64,000 nucleotides of DNA from Clostridia bacterium (GTDB lineage Bacteria; Bacillota; Clostridia; Christensenellales; Pumilibacteraceae), in the NCBI GenBank assembly GCA_900767465.1, contig CAAGAW010000009.1:1-64000 (forward strand), read 5' to 3'. Below, in pieces: positions 17,798 through 26,030 of this stretch. Under the pieces are notes generated by a model. The model searched no databases. It saw only the letters and a program-made list of their open reading frames with translations, and had not been told where the DNA came from. Position numbers and translations under genes: made by a program. How positions within the stretch are numbered: position 1 is the first letter of the stretch; each line of letters opens with the position of its first letter.

Positions 17798-19217
17798 CGT
17801 AATCGTAATCGGCGGCGGAGTCGTGGGCGGGTTAACCCTGCGCGAACTCACGAAATACAAATTAAGCGTATGCCTTCTCGAAAAAGAAAGCGACGTTTGC
17901 ATGGGCGCAAGCAAGGCAAACAGCAGTATCGTACACGCGGGGTTCGACGCGCCGCAAGGCTCGCTGAAAGCCGTATTCAACGTGGCGGGAAACAAGATGA
18001 TGCCCGAAGTGTGCGCCGAACTCGGCGTAAAATACAGGAATAACGGTTCGCTCGTGGTAGCGTTTTCCGAAGAGGAAATCGGAACGCTGGAAGACTTGAA
18101 AGCCCGCGGCGAAAAAAACGGCGTCGAAGGGCTGAAAATCGTAGATCGGGACGAACTTCGCGCCATGGAAAAGAATATATCCGAAGACGCGCTTGCCGCC
18201 CTCTATGCGCCCACCGGCGGTATCGTTTGTCCTTACGAGCTTACGATCGCGGCAATCGGCAACGCAATGGATAACGGCGCAAAACTGTTTACGGATTTTG
18301 AAGCGGCAGACATAGAAAGAACGAACGGCGGCTATATCGTGCGGGCAACCGACGGCGAAGCGGTCGAAGGAAAAATAATCGTCAACTGCGCGGGACTCGT
18401 AAGCGGAAAAATTGCCGCGCTTTGCGGCGACGAAATCAAAATCGGCGGCAGAAAGGGCGAGTATATTCTGCTCGATCGCGAGAGCGGCGATTTTGTTAAT
18501 CACACTTTGTTTTTCACGCCGACGAAACTCGGTAAGGGTATTCTGGTAACGCAGACGGTAGACGATAACGTTCTGCTCGGACCGACGGCGGAAGAAATGC
18601 AGACGCCCGACACGGCTACGACCGCCGAGGGGTTGCGATTCGTGCAGGAAAAAGTGCGCAAAATGTGCAAAAATCCGCCGCTTTTCAATACGATTACGTC
18701 GTTCGCGGGCGTGCGCGCATATTCGGACAGACACGATTTTATAATCGAGGAGAGTAAAAACCGCAAGGGCGTTATTCACGTTGCTGGCATCGAATCCCCC
18801 GGGCTTACGTCCTCGCCCGCCATAGCGAAATACGCCGTGGAAGAACTCGTCGGGAAACTGATTCCGCTTGAAATCAACGAGAATTTTTGCGGCGAGAGGC
18901 AAGCCGATTATTTCTTCAAAAACCTTACTGACGAAGAGAAGAACGCGATTATCGCGCGCGATCCGTCGTACGGCAGAATCGTATGCCGTTGCGAACAAAT
19001 CACCGAGGGCGAAATTATCCGCGCGATCCGCGAAAACCCGCCCGCCAACGACGTCGACGGAGTAAAGCGCAGAACGCGCGCGGGTATGGGGCGTTGTCAG
19101 GGCGGATTCTGTCAGCCGTACGTGGCGGAACTCATCGCTCGCGAGCGCGGCGTGACGTTGGATCGGATCACGAAATGCGGCGGCGAATCTTATCTCGTGC
19201 GGGGGAGAACGAAATGA
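17790..19217 (+). CDS. GlpA-like FAD-dependent glycerol-3-phosphate dehydrogenase with BFD-type [2Fe-2S] domain
   Basis: 475 residues. Rossmann FAD motif VIVIGGGVVGG is at 4-14, and a DAO-type fold (GASKANSSIVHAGF) fills the body. The C-terminal BFD-like domain (about 395-470) has Cys399, Cys401, Cys436 and Cys441, expected to hold a [2Fe-2S] cluster. Anaerobic glycerol-3-phosphate dehydrogenases and related two-component flavoprotein systems have this plan. The ATG at 17790 is preferred over GTG 17772 because AGGA sits at the right distance. It overlaps the phosphatase gene by 8 bases, and the next gene overlaps it by ATGA, so all are coupled. The oxidised substrate is assumed to be glycerol 3-phosphate from family and neighbours. 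Confidence 0.85.
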   Translation: MFDVIVIGGGVVGGLTLRELTKYKLSVCLLEKESDVCMGASKANSSIVHAGFDAPQGSLKAVFNVAGNKMMPEVCAELGVKYRNNGSLVVAFSEEEIGTLEDLKARGEKNGVEGLKIVDRDELRAMEKNISEDALAALYAPTGGIVCPYELTIAAIGNAMDNGAKLFTDFEAADIERTNGGYIVRATDGEAVEGKIIVNCAGLVSGKIAALCGDEIKIGGRKGEYILLDRESGDFVNHTLFFTPTKLGKGILVTQTVDDNVLLGPTAEEMQTPDTATTAEGLRFVQEKVRKMCKNPPLFNTITSFAGVRAYSDRHDFIIEESKNRKGVIHVAGIESPGLTSSPAIAKYAVEELVGKLIPLEINENFCGERQADYFFKNLTDEEKNAIIARDPSYGRIVCRCEQITEGEIIRAIRENPPANDVDGVKRRTRAGMGRCQGGFCQPYVAELIARERGVTLDRITKCGGESYLVRGRTK

Positions 19218-20515
19218 GCGGTAACGAAACGAAAAACGGAATGAAAACGAATTACGAAATCGTCGTAATCGGCGGCGGTCCGGCGGGACTTGCGGCGGCG
19301 GTGGCGGCGTACGACGAAGGCGCGCGGGATATTTTAATTCTGGAACGCGAAGAAAAACTCGGCGGTATTCTGAATCAGTGCATACACAACGGATTCGGTC
19401 TGACGCGTTTCAGAGAAAGCCTTTCGGGACCGGAGTACGCCGCGCGGTTCGTGGCGGAGGTTCGCAAACGCAATATTGAAACGTGGCTTAATACCACCGT
19501 GCTTTCTCTCACCGCCGATAAAAAAGTAACGGCGATAAACGAAACGAGAGGCGTGGTTACCTTGCAGGCAAAATCGGTGATTCTCGCTATGGGTTGCCGC
19601 GAAAGAAGCCGCGGCGCGCTCAACGTGGCGGGAACGCGGCCGGCAGGTATTTATTCGGCGGGTACGGCGCAAAAATACGTGAATATCAAAGGCTACATGC
19701 CCGGTAAACGCGTGGTGATTCTGGGTTCGGGCGACATCGGACTGATTATGGCGCGCCGTATGACGCTCGAAGGAGCGGAGGTTCTCGCCGTGTGCGAAAT
19801 CATGCCGTATTCGAGCGGTCTGAAACGCAATATCGCGCAATGCCTCGACGATTTCGGTATTCCTTTGTATCTTAATCACACGATCACGAAAATCGAAGGC
19901 GAAAAGCGCGTTACGGGCGTGGTGGTGTCGGAAGTGGATCGGAACAGACAGCCGATTGCGGGTACGGAAATGCACTTCGATTGCGACACGGTGCTTTTTT
20001 CCGTGGGGCTGATTCCGGAAAACGAACTTACCAAAGGCGCGGGAATCGCGTTGTCGCCGAAAACGCGCGGAGCGGAAGTCTCGCAAACGCGCGAAACGTC
20101 GATAGAGGGCGTATTTGCCTGCGGTAACGTGTTGCAGGTGCACGACCTCGTGGATTTCGTGTCGGAAGAAGCGGAAATCGCGGGACGGTACGCGGCCGAA
20201 TACGCGCTTCGCGGCAAAAGCGGCGTTGCGGACGGACAAAACCGCGAACTCGCGGTAAAAAACGGCGCGAACGTTTCGTACGTGTGTCCGCAAAGAATCG
20301 ATAAGAGCGCGGCGGGCAACGTAAAACTTTTCTTCCGCGTGACCGGAACGTTCAGAAATTGTACGATCACGGCAAAAAGCGGCGAAAAAATTCTCGCGCA
20401 GCGCAAGAAAAAAATCGCAGTCCCCGGCGAAATGGAAAATCTTATCTTGTTACGGGATAAATTTGCCGAGGCTTGCGACGAAATCACGGTGGAGTTGGAG
20501 GCGGAAAATGATTAA
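19214..20515 (+). CDS. GlpB-like FAD/NAD(P) pyridine-nucleotide-disulfide-type oxidoreductase
   Basis: 433 residues, two nucleotide-binding motifs: FAD-type VIGGGPAGLAAA near the N-terminus and NAD-type ILGSGDIGLIMARRM in the middle. The phrase LNQCIHNGFGLTRF is typical of the partner subunit found beside GlpA-like proteins. The ATG overlaps the upstream stop and has GGGGGAG in front; longer in-frame extensions would lie inside the upstream gene and lack homology. It probably passes electrons between the GlpA-like subunit and NAD(P) or another carrier. The downstream DUF1667 protein overlaps by 8 bases. Confidence 0.85.
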   Translation: MSGNETKNGMKTNYEIVVIGGGPAGLAAAVAAYDEGARDILILEREEKLGGILNQCIHNGFGLTRFRESLSGPEYAARFVAEVRKRNIETWLNTTVLSLTADKKVTAINETRGVVTLQAKSVILAMGCRERSRGALNVAGTRPAGIYSAGTAQKYVNIKGYMPGKRVVILGSGDIGLIMARRMTLEGAEVLAVCEIMPYSSGLKRNIAQCLDDFGIPLYLNHTITKIEGEKRVTGVVVSEVDRNRQPIAGTEMHFDCDTVLFSVGLIPENELTKGAGIALSPKTRGAEVSQTRETSIEGVFACGNVLQVHDLVDFVSEEAEIAGRYAAEYALRGKSGVADGQNRELAVKNGANVSYVCPQRIDKSAAGNVKLFFRVTGTFRNCTITAKSGEKILAQRKKKIAVPGEMENLILLRDKFAEACDEITVELEAEND

Positions 20516-20852
20516 AACGTTGACGTGTATCGAATGTCCCGTGGGGTGCGAAATCACGGTGGAACTCGAAAACGGCGAAATAAAAAGCGTGAGCGGTAAT
20601 TCCTGCCCGCGCGGCAAGACGTACGCGGAGTCGGAAGTCGTTTGCCCCAAACGCGTAGTCACCTCAACCGTGCGCGCGGACAACGGCGAAATGATCCCCG
20701 TAAAAACGAATAAGCCCGTGAAAAAAACGGAAATATTCGCAGTGATGGAAGTTATAAACAAAACCAAATGCCGTTTACCCGTTAAGACGGGCGACGTGCT
20801 GGTAAAAAACATTTCGGACGACGCCGATCTGATCGTTTCGGGTAATTTTTAA
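20508..20852 (+). CDS. DUF1667 cysteine-motif protein of the GlpA/GlpB complex
   Basis: 114 residues. The N-terminus has Cys7, Cys10 and Cys14 and, further on, Cys33 (CxxC-x3-C-x18-C), the spacing used by iron-sulfur sites of molybdopterin-type proteins. DUF1667 proteins are regularly encoded beside GlpA- and GlpB-like flavoproteins, and I assume this one is a small electron-transfer subunit. ATG 20508 is chosen because the cysteine motif starts immediately and GGAGG lies upstream. Confidence 0.85.
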   Translation: MIKTLTCIECPVGCEITVELENGEIKSVSGNSCPRGKTYAESEVVCPKRVVTSTVRADNGEMIPVKTNKPVKKTEIFAVMEVINKTKCRLPVKTGDVLVKNISDDADLIVSGNF

Positions 20853-20872
20853 TACGGAGAAGCGAAAGAATT

Positions 20873-21688
20873 TTGAAAGATTATTACGGAAAAGACGCTT
20901 CCGCTTTGCTTCTGAAAAAACTGTATCTGTTCGATATGGACGGGACGATATATCTCGGAAACAGGTTGTTCGGCGGCGTTAAGGAACTGCTCGAAAAGAT
21001 TGCGTCAGCGGGGAGTGCGTACGTATTTATTACGAATAACGCTTCAAAATCCGTAGCCGATTACGTTAAAAAATTGCACGGTATGGGGCTTGAAAACGTC
21101 ACGGAGGACAACTTTTTCACTTCCGCGCAGGCGGCGGTGCTTTTAATGAAAGAACGTCACGGAGCCGACCTGATTTTCGTACAGGGTACGCGTTCGTTCG
21201 TCGAAGAGTGCAGGCAAAGCGGGCTGAACGTCACGACGGAATACGACGAAAACGCCCGTGCCGTTCTGGTTGCGTACGATCCGGAACTCACCGGCGAAAA
21301 AATGTACGTCACCTGCAAAATGCTCACGAATCTCGACGTTCCGTACTACGCCACGAACCCAGATCGGGTGTGTCCGGTCGACTTCGGTTACGTCCCCGAT
21401 TGCGGAGCGATGTGCCGCGGGTATGAATTCGCGACCGGCAAGACGCCGGTTTTTATCGGTAAGCCGAATCCCGAAATGATTTTAGAAGTAATGAAAAAGT
21501 TCGGCGCAAAGCCGTCCGACGTCGTGGTAATCGGCGATCGGCTTTACACCGACGTGGCGTCGGGCAACAACGCGGGGGTGGACACTCTGTGCGTGCTGAG
21601 CGGAGAAGTCACGATCAAAGAAGTGGACGCGGCGCAAGGCGTGCAAAAACCCACGTACGTTCTGGAACACGTAAACAAACTTTTATAA
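20873..21688 (+). CDS. HAD-IIA (NagD-like) phosphatase
   Basis: 271 residues. Motif I LYLFDMDGTIYLG, motif II VFITNNAS, and motif IV VVIGDRLYTDVASG mark the NagD/glycerol-phosphatase type. TTG at 20873 is the best start, with ACGGAG about 13 bases upstream. It closes the operon, only 20 bases after the DUF1667 gene. NagD-family members hydrolyse small sugar phosphates, phosphoglycolate or glycerol phosphate. Its place here suggests a glycerol or glycerol-phosphate role, which is inference. A strong terminator follows at 21867-21901. Confidence 0.85.
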   Translation: MKDYYGKDASALLLKKLYLFDMDGTIYLGNRLFGGVKELLEKIASAGSAYVFITNNASKSVADYVKKLHGMGLENVTEDNFFTSAQAAVLLMKERHGADLIFVQGTRSFVEECRQSGLNVTTEYDENARAVLVAYDPELTGEKMYVTCKMLTNLDVPYYATNPDRVCPVDFGYVPDCGAMCRGYEFATGKTPVFIGKPNPEMILEVMKKFGAKPSDVVVIGDRLYTDVASGNNAGVDTLCVLSGEVTIKEVDAAQGVQKPTYVLEHVNKLL

Positions 21689-21866
21689 AGCCGATTTACC
21701 GTCTCGCCCGAATACGTCGCGGCTGATATTATGGCGGGTTTTACGCGTCGCCGAGCGTTTTCGTTTGCGTTGTCGGATCCGGCGGAACCGACCGGCGCGG
21801 CCGCGCACGGAAGCGAAAGATACGACGTAACCGATATTCGCCGTGCTTACGGAAAAAACGTAAGTA

Positions 21867-21901
21867 AAAAGCCTCGTTTTCATGCCGAAAACGAGGCTTT
21901 T
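21867..21901. terminator. bidirectional terminator
   Basis: AAAAGCCTCGTTTTC pairs with GAAAACGAGGCTTTT over 15 perfect base pairs around ATGCC. It lies between the NagD-like gene and the convergent GH109-like gene and can end both transcripts. Positions 21689-21866 hold nothing else that I recognise. Confidence 0.85.
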
Positions 21902-21925
21902 GCAAATCGTACGTTAATTATATGG

Positions 21926-23149
21926 TTAAAACTCGGTTACGTCCAGCGGTTTGCGAACCTGCCACTTGCCGCAAGTGAAGTCGGGGAAGAATTGAACCGA
22001 GCCGCCGCTTGCGACCGACTGTTCGCTTAGTACGCTGATAGCCATATAAGTTGCCGCGTCGTATACGTCGATGGGGAATTCTTCGCCGCGTTTAAGGCAA
22101 TTGACGAAACATTCGAACTCGAAGTAGTCCATTCCGCCGTGACCGGCTTCGAGTTGTTCTTTAGTAACGCTCTTCCAGATTTTCGGAAGGAATTCGGGGT
22201 GATCGTTCGCGCAGTTGTGGAATTTCGGATACATTTCGCTCGGCTCCCAACCCTCGGCGTTGCCGTCGAAGTAGAGCATATTCGCGTTCATATTGTACAT
22301 GCCTTTCGTGCCGCGCACGACGAAATCGCGCGAGTAGAACGTGGGCAGAGTGGTGTTGAGCCGAAGCGTTACCGTTTCGCCGTTGGCGCAGGTGATAATC
22401 GTCGTAACGATGTCGCCCTGATTGAATTCGACGTCTTGAAGATCGGGGTATTTGTCGGGACGTTCGGCGACGTATTCTTTAAGTCCGCACGCCTTGCTTG
22501 CTACCGACACGAGCGAAACGAACTTGTTGCCGCGGTTTACGTCGAGAAGTTTTGCAATCGGACCCGCGTCGTGGGTGGGGTAGTTGTCGCAGTTGCGGTG
22601 AATGTAGTTGCGCAAGCGGTAATGACGGTTTATGTTGCCGCCCGCAATTTCTTCGCGAAGATCGTGAGTATACGAGCCTTCGCACGCGACGACCGTTCCG
22701 AGCGCGCCTGCGCGGTACGCTCCCGTCGCAAGCAGTTCGCTTCTTCCGAAACAGCAGTTTTCCATAAACATAAACGGAGTACCGGTCTCTTCCTGCGTAT
22801 GCACGAGCGACCATAATTCTTCCATAGAAAAGCAACCGCCCACTTCGAGCGCGACCGCAATCCCCGCTTTCATCGCGGCTATGGCGATTTCGATATGCCA
22901 CTCCCACGAGCAGGAAATAAGCACCGAATCCGTCTTTACCTCTTCAAGCAAAAGTTTGTAATCGGTATAGCGTTTGGGTTCGGGTCTGCCGTCGTCGGTA
23001 ATGGTTTTTGCCGCTTGTGCCGTGCGATCCTCGTAAACGTCGCAAACCGCAACGATATCGAGATCTTTGCGCTTAACGAGAATATCGCGCAAAAGTCCGC
23101 TTCCGCGCTGACCGAGTCCGATGATTGCGATAGAGATTTTGTCTTTCAT
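21926..23149 (-). CDS. Gfo/Idh/MocA-fold protein, GH109-like (copy 1)
   Basis: 407 residues. The Rossmann NAD-binding motif AIIGLGQRGSG is at the N-terminus, followed by an alpha/beta C-terminal domain. The stretch RNCDNYPTHDAGP followed by NRGNKFVSLVS resembles the active-site region of GH109 enzymes, which hydrolyse alpha-N-acetylgalactosaminides with bound NAD. No signal peptide is present, so it acts in the cytoplasm. ATG 23149 is chosen because a GGAGGA site lies just before it and a promoter (23183-23211) lies upstream; the longer open frame would run through that promoter. A paralogue of the same length and about 85% identity is at 51769-52992. An ordinary sugar dehydrogenase remains possible. 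Confidence 0.85.
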   Translation of the reverse strand: MKDKISIAIIGLGQRGSGLLRDILVKRKDLDIVAVCDVYEDRTAQAAKTITDDGRPEPKRYTDYKLLLEEVKTDSVLISCSWEWHIEIAIAAMKAGIAVALEVGGCFSMEELWSLVHTQEETGTPFMFMENCCFGRSELLATGAYRAGALGTVVACEGSYTHDLREEIAGGNINRHYRLRNYIHRNCDNYPTHDAGPIAKLLDVNRGNKFVSLVSVASKACGLKEYVAERPDKYPDLQDVEFNQGDIVTTIITCANGETVTLRLNTTLPTFYSRDFVVRGTKGMYNMNANMLYFDGNAEGWEPSEMYPKFHNCANDHPEFLPKIWKSVTKEQLEAGHGGMDYFEFECFVNCLKRGEEFPIDVYDAATYMAISVLSEQSVASGGSVQFFPDFTCGKWQVRKPLDVTEF

Positions 23150-23158
23150 GGATTCCTC

Positions 23159-23211
23159 CGCATTTTGCGTATTATCCGGGACATTATAAAACAAACAAAT
23201 CGAAAAGTCAA
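23159..23211 (-). promoter_or_regulatory. promoter and leader hairpin of GH109-like copy 1
   Basis: On the minus strand TTGACT (23211-23206), a 17-base spacer and TATAAT (23188-23183) form a good promoter. The short leader contains CGCA-loop-TGCG (23159-23169) ending directly at the Shine-Dalgarno GAGGA. The same leader motif precedes the paralogue at 53003-53014. Confidence 0.65.
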
Positions 23212-23259
23212 CAAAAAAACGTTCGGTAAAGCGTAGTTTCCTTATGTGGTTATGAATCC

Positions 23260-23288
23260 TTGAAATAATTGAAAATTTATGGTATACT
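23260..23288 (+). promoter_or_regulatory. promoter of the small zinc-ribbon gene
   Basis: TTGAAA at 23260-23265, 17-base spacer, TATACT at 23283-23288. It is divergent from the GH109-like promoter. Confidence 0.6.
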
Positions 23289-23384
23289 ATGCCCATATTA
23301 TATTCAATAGTACGAGATTTTCTCGTGCACACATCTTTGTAGTTCGAAAAAGATACAAAATAATAGAAGAAAGGGGTACATTTA

Positions 23385-23567
23385 ATGAAATATGCAATGT
23401 GTCCGAAGTGTGGTCGCCGCTTGTGTAAGGGCGAGACCGGAACGAAAGTGGAAGTAGAGTGTCCAAAGTGCGGCGAATTTTCTTTCGTTGTCATAGAAGA
23501 AGATTATATTTGTATTAGTAAAAAACCGATCTCTACGAAGTCTGATGTTTTTACAAAGTTAAAATAA
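23385..23567 (+). CDS. small zinc-ribbon protein (Com-like)
   Basis: 60 residues with two knuckles, CPKC at 6-9 and CPKC at 26-29, which together make a compact zinc ribbon like that of phage Com-type proteins; the rest of the chain is basic at the C-terminus. It has its own promoter and an AAAGGGG ribosome site. Codon use is more AT-rich than in the neighbouring operons, which hints at a separate origin. The family likeness is based on the cysteine pattern alone, and the function is unknown (nucleic-acid binding is the usual role of such ribbons). Confidence 0.7.
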   Translation: MKYAMCPKCGRRLCKGETGTKVEVECPKCGEFSFVVIEEDYICISKKPISTKSDVFTKLK

Positions 23568-23729
23568 TACGCCTAAATAAACAAATTAAATAATATCGAT
23601 GTGCGTTGTGTTGTTTTTTAATTGATATTTTTAGTCAAGTTGAAAAAACTGCGGCAAAACGTTTCTCTGTCATCGATGCGATACAGAAAATTTTCCGAAC
23701 ATACGGCATAAAAATCCGACGATTTATAC

Positions 23730-23759
23730 TTGAAAAAAGGTAACGGCGTGCGGTATAAT
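23730..23759 (+). promoter_or_regulatory. promoter of the propeller-hydrolase/esterase pair
   Basis: TTGAAA at 23730-23735, 18-base spacer, TATAAT at 23754-23759, about 28 bases before the ATG at 23787. Confidence 0.6.
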
Positions 23760-23786
23760 AAACGAAAAAACGAGAGAGGGAATATA

Positions 23787-24929
23787 ATGAACGGAAAACC
23801 CGAGAACGCGCTTAAAGGCAGAAAATTTATTATAGACGAGGGGCGCGAAAGCGTTTTTCTTACCCGTAACGGTATTTTTCAGGACGGAACGACGCCGACT
23901 TTTCGCGATAAAGACGGTAAACTTTGGGCGATAAGCGGACATTCTCACGCGGGGCATATCAGCGTGTTTTCCGGCACGAATATTTCAACGTTTAAAGAAC
24001 TTTACGTAGCCGAAACGAATTTCAAAGTTGGTGCGGCGGGCGAAGCGTTCGACGGCGTCAGGTATCCCGACGGCGTTTTGTCGCGCGGAAGCGTGTGGCC
24101 GTTCGGACTGTTTATTTGCCCCGTAACTCATCGGTTTTTCGCGTTTTTTCATAACGAGACCGGGTGGGCGGGACACGGCACCGCTTACGACTCTCGCGGA
24201 CTTTGCGAAACTCCGTATCTTGATTCGGATTTCAGACATATCGGGCTTATGCACTCGGATGACGAAGGCAGAACGTGGGATTTCGATCGCTGGGTTCTTG
24301 CCGGCGAAAACGTCGGCTTCACCGAAAAGTACAATCCGAACGGAGACGTAGCGATCGGGCAAAAATACGGCGTAGTGGACCTTGGCAGCGGTGATTTTTC
24401 GATTTACGTTGACGACGAGTTTATTTATATTTTCTACGACAAAATTAAAGTGAATATGCTCGAGGGCTGTACGGACGATATCGACGTTTACGTTGCGCGG
24501 TCGAGGAGGAGATCGGACGGAATTGTGGGTGATTTCGTGAAATTCTACGACGGAGCGTTTTGCGAGGCAGGGCTTTTCGGTAAGGAAACCCCGATCGTAA
24601 AATCGCTGTGGCATGCAAAAGTAGTAAAACTCAAAGACTTCGGCGTGTACATGATGAGCGGTTCGCCGTTCAAACCGAAAGGCGTTTATCGCCCTAACGA
24701 CGGATCGGGGATAATCGATAGATCCGTTCAGGTCAGGACTTCGACCGATCTTATCAACTGGAGCGATCCGATGACCGTAACGAAAAACGGTGAAAAATTC
24801 GGGGCGCACTATTGTGCGTTTTACCCCGACAACGATACCGATAATTTCGATATCTCGGGAAATAGGTTCGTCGTCCAACTTAACGGCAACGGTACCGACG
24901 TTATCGCGCATAAAGTCGAAATCGACTGA
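23787..24929 (+). CDS. beta-propeller glycoside hydrolase/sialidase-like protein
   Basis: 380 residues with no signal peptide. The chain shows repeated beta-strand phrases and one clear Asp-box (SDDEGRTWDF near 140-150), the mark of sialidase-type propellers. A second, weaker one reads STDLINWSDP near the C-terminus, as in GH32/43/130-like five-bladed propellers. ATG 23787 is chosen because GAGAGGGA precedes it and the -10 box at 23754 lies inside any longer frame. The acetylesterase-like gene follows after 11 bases. A cytoplasmic exo-glycosidase or glycan phosphorylase on imported oligosaccharides is plausible. I cannot assign the GH family or the substrate. Confidence 0.75.
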   Translation: MNGKPENALKGRKFIIDEGRESVFLTRNGIFQDGTTPTFRDKDGKLWAISGHSHAGHISVFSGTNISTFKELYVAETNFKVGAAGEAFDGVRYPDGVLSRGSVWPFGLFICPVTHRFFAFFHNETGWAGHGTAYDSRGLCETPYLDSDFRHIGLMHSDDEGRTWDFDRWVLAGENVGFTEKYNPNGDVAIGQKYGVVDLGSGDFSIYVDDEFIYIFYDKIKVNMLEGCTDDIDVYVARSRRRSDGIVGDFVKFYDGAFCEAGLFGKETPIVKSLWHAKVVKLKDFGVYMMSGSPFKPKGVYRPNDGSGIIDRSVQVRTSTDLINWSDPMTVTKNGEKFGAHYCAFYPDNDTDNFDISGNRFVVQLNGNGTDVIAHKVEID

Positions 24930-24940
24930 AGGGGAAAGAT

Positions 24941-25726
24941 ATGAACAACATGGTTGATTTACTGATTTTTTCCGGGCAAAGCAATATGCAAGGTTCAACC
25001 GGTGAAAAATGCTGTTTACCGCCGATTGCCGGTTGCCTCGAATACAAAGTTCTTTCCGATTCGCTCGTGCCGCTCGTAAGCCCCGTGGGTGAGGATGTCG
25101 GCGACGGACTTTTGGCGGCTTCCGCGCTCGGTAACGGATCGCTTTTGCCGTATTTTTGCCGCGTATACTGTTCGGACGGGACGCGCGTTGTTGCGGTTCA
25201 CGCGGCGAAGGGAAACACTCGCATTTCCGAATGGCACAAAGACGCGGACAGATTCAAAGCGTTCAAAGAAAAATTGCTTGCCGCCGTTGCGAAAGTCGGA
25301 GAAGAAAATATCCGAAACGTGTTTGTCGTTTGGCTTCAGGGTGAGTCCGACGCAATTGCGGGACTTAGCGAAAAGGAGTATCTCGACGAACTTATAAAAT
25401 TCAAGAATGTCGTAAAAACGTTAATACGTATCAATAAATTCGCGTTAATTTCGCCGGGATATTTCGCCTGCTATGCGCCGTGGGTCGATAAACCGCTTGC
25501 GGAAAAACGTGCTTCGGACGAGCGGATTATTTCCGCGTATCGACGTGCGCCGCAGATCGACGACGACTTTATTTTGCTTACCGACGTTTGCGTGAAGTTG
25601 TCCGAACAGCAACGCTATCTTAATCCGCTCGAGTACGGACCGCATTATAATAATGCAGGCATGGAAATAATCGGAACCGCCGCGGCAAAAGCAATCAAAA
25701 AATACGTTTTATCGTCAAGGAAATAA
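24941..25726 (+). CDS. SGNH-type carbohydrate acetylesterase (SASA/CE6-like)
   Basis: 261 residues. Block I is FSGQSNMQG with nucleophile Ser14, block III is VWLQGESDA, and the catalytic His lies in GPHYNNAG near the C-terminus. These blocks match the sialic-acid/xylan acetylesterase family (PF03629). There is no signal peptide, so it would deacetylate imported sugars in the cytoplasm. RBS GGGGAAAG precedes the ATG. Together with the propeller protein it may act on O-acetylated host glycans such as acetylated sialic acid; that substrate is inference. Confidence 0.85.
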   Translation: MNNMVDLLIFSGQSNMQGSTGEKCCLPPIAGCLEYKVLSDSLVPLVSPVGEDVGDGLLAASALGNGSLLPYFCRVYCSDGTRVVAVHAAKGNTRISEWHKDADRFKAFKEKLLAAVAKVGEENIRNVFVVWLQGESDAIAGLSEKEYLDELIKFKNVVKTLIRINKFALISPGYFACYAPWVDKPLAEKRASDERIISAYRRAPQIDDDFILLTDVCVKLSEQQRYLNPLEYGPHYNNAGMEIIGTAAAKAIKKYVLSSRK

Positions 25727-25739
25727 ATCTCGTTATATT

Positions 25740-26009
25740 GTGGGGACGGGCTCACCGAGGTGAAAGCCGTCCACGGAGAACGTTTCGGCATAACGTTCGT
25801 AGCCTACGTGCGCGCGGAATACATAGGATCCGGATCTTTCGGGTTCGGGTTCGGATACACCTTTTCATTAAGGTTGCGACCTTCCTTTTCATTATGAGTA
25901 ACCTTACGATACAACAACTCCGCATATACGGGTGGATGCTTACTCGTAATATTGTCGGAAAACGACGAACTCCGTCGGAAAAAGTCGTCCGCGGAGTTTC
26001 TTTTTTTAT
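25740..26009 (+). ncRNA. possible structured RNA in the 3' region of the esterase transcript
   Basis: This 300-base gap has no credible gene but several self-complementary blocks. They are GGACGG/CCGTCC enclosing TCACC/GGTGA (about 25744-25772), GAACGTT/AACGTTC (about 25778-25798), GATCCGGATC, and three GTTCGG-type repeats. The gap ends with a terminator. I could not match it to 6S, SRP, tmRNA, RNase P or a known riboswitch. It may be a small RNA, a processed 3' UTR or a palindromic repeat. Confidence 0.35.
25968..26009 (+). terminator. terminator of the propeller/esterase transcript
   Basis: AACTCCG (25968-25974) pairs with CGGAGTT (25992-25998) and is followed by TCTTTTTTT. The T-run lies on the plus strand only, so it serves the plus-strand transcript. 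Confidence 0.7.
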
Positions 26010-26030
26010 TCCGGATCGGGTTAAGTCGGA

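Noticed and set aside
23150..23494. 115-residue N-terminal extension of GH109-like copy 1
   Set aside because: It would run through the gene's own promoter and the zinc-ribbon gene's promoter; the paralogue starts at the equivalent of 23149.
25740..26000. Known RNA classes (SRP, 6S, tmRNA, RNase P) or a group II intron domain V
   Set aside because: None of the conserved cores is present; only generic hairpins were seen.
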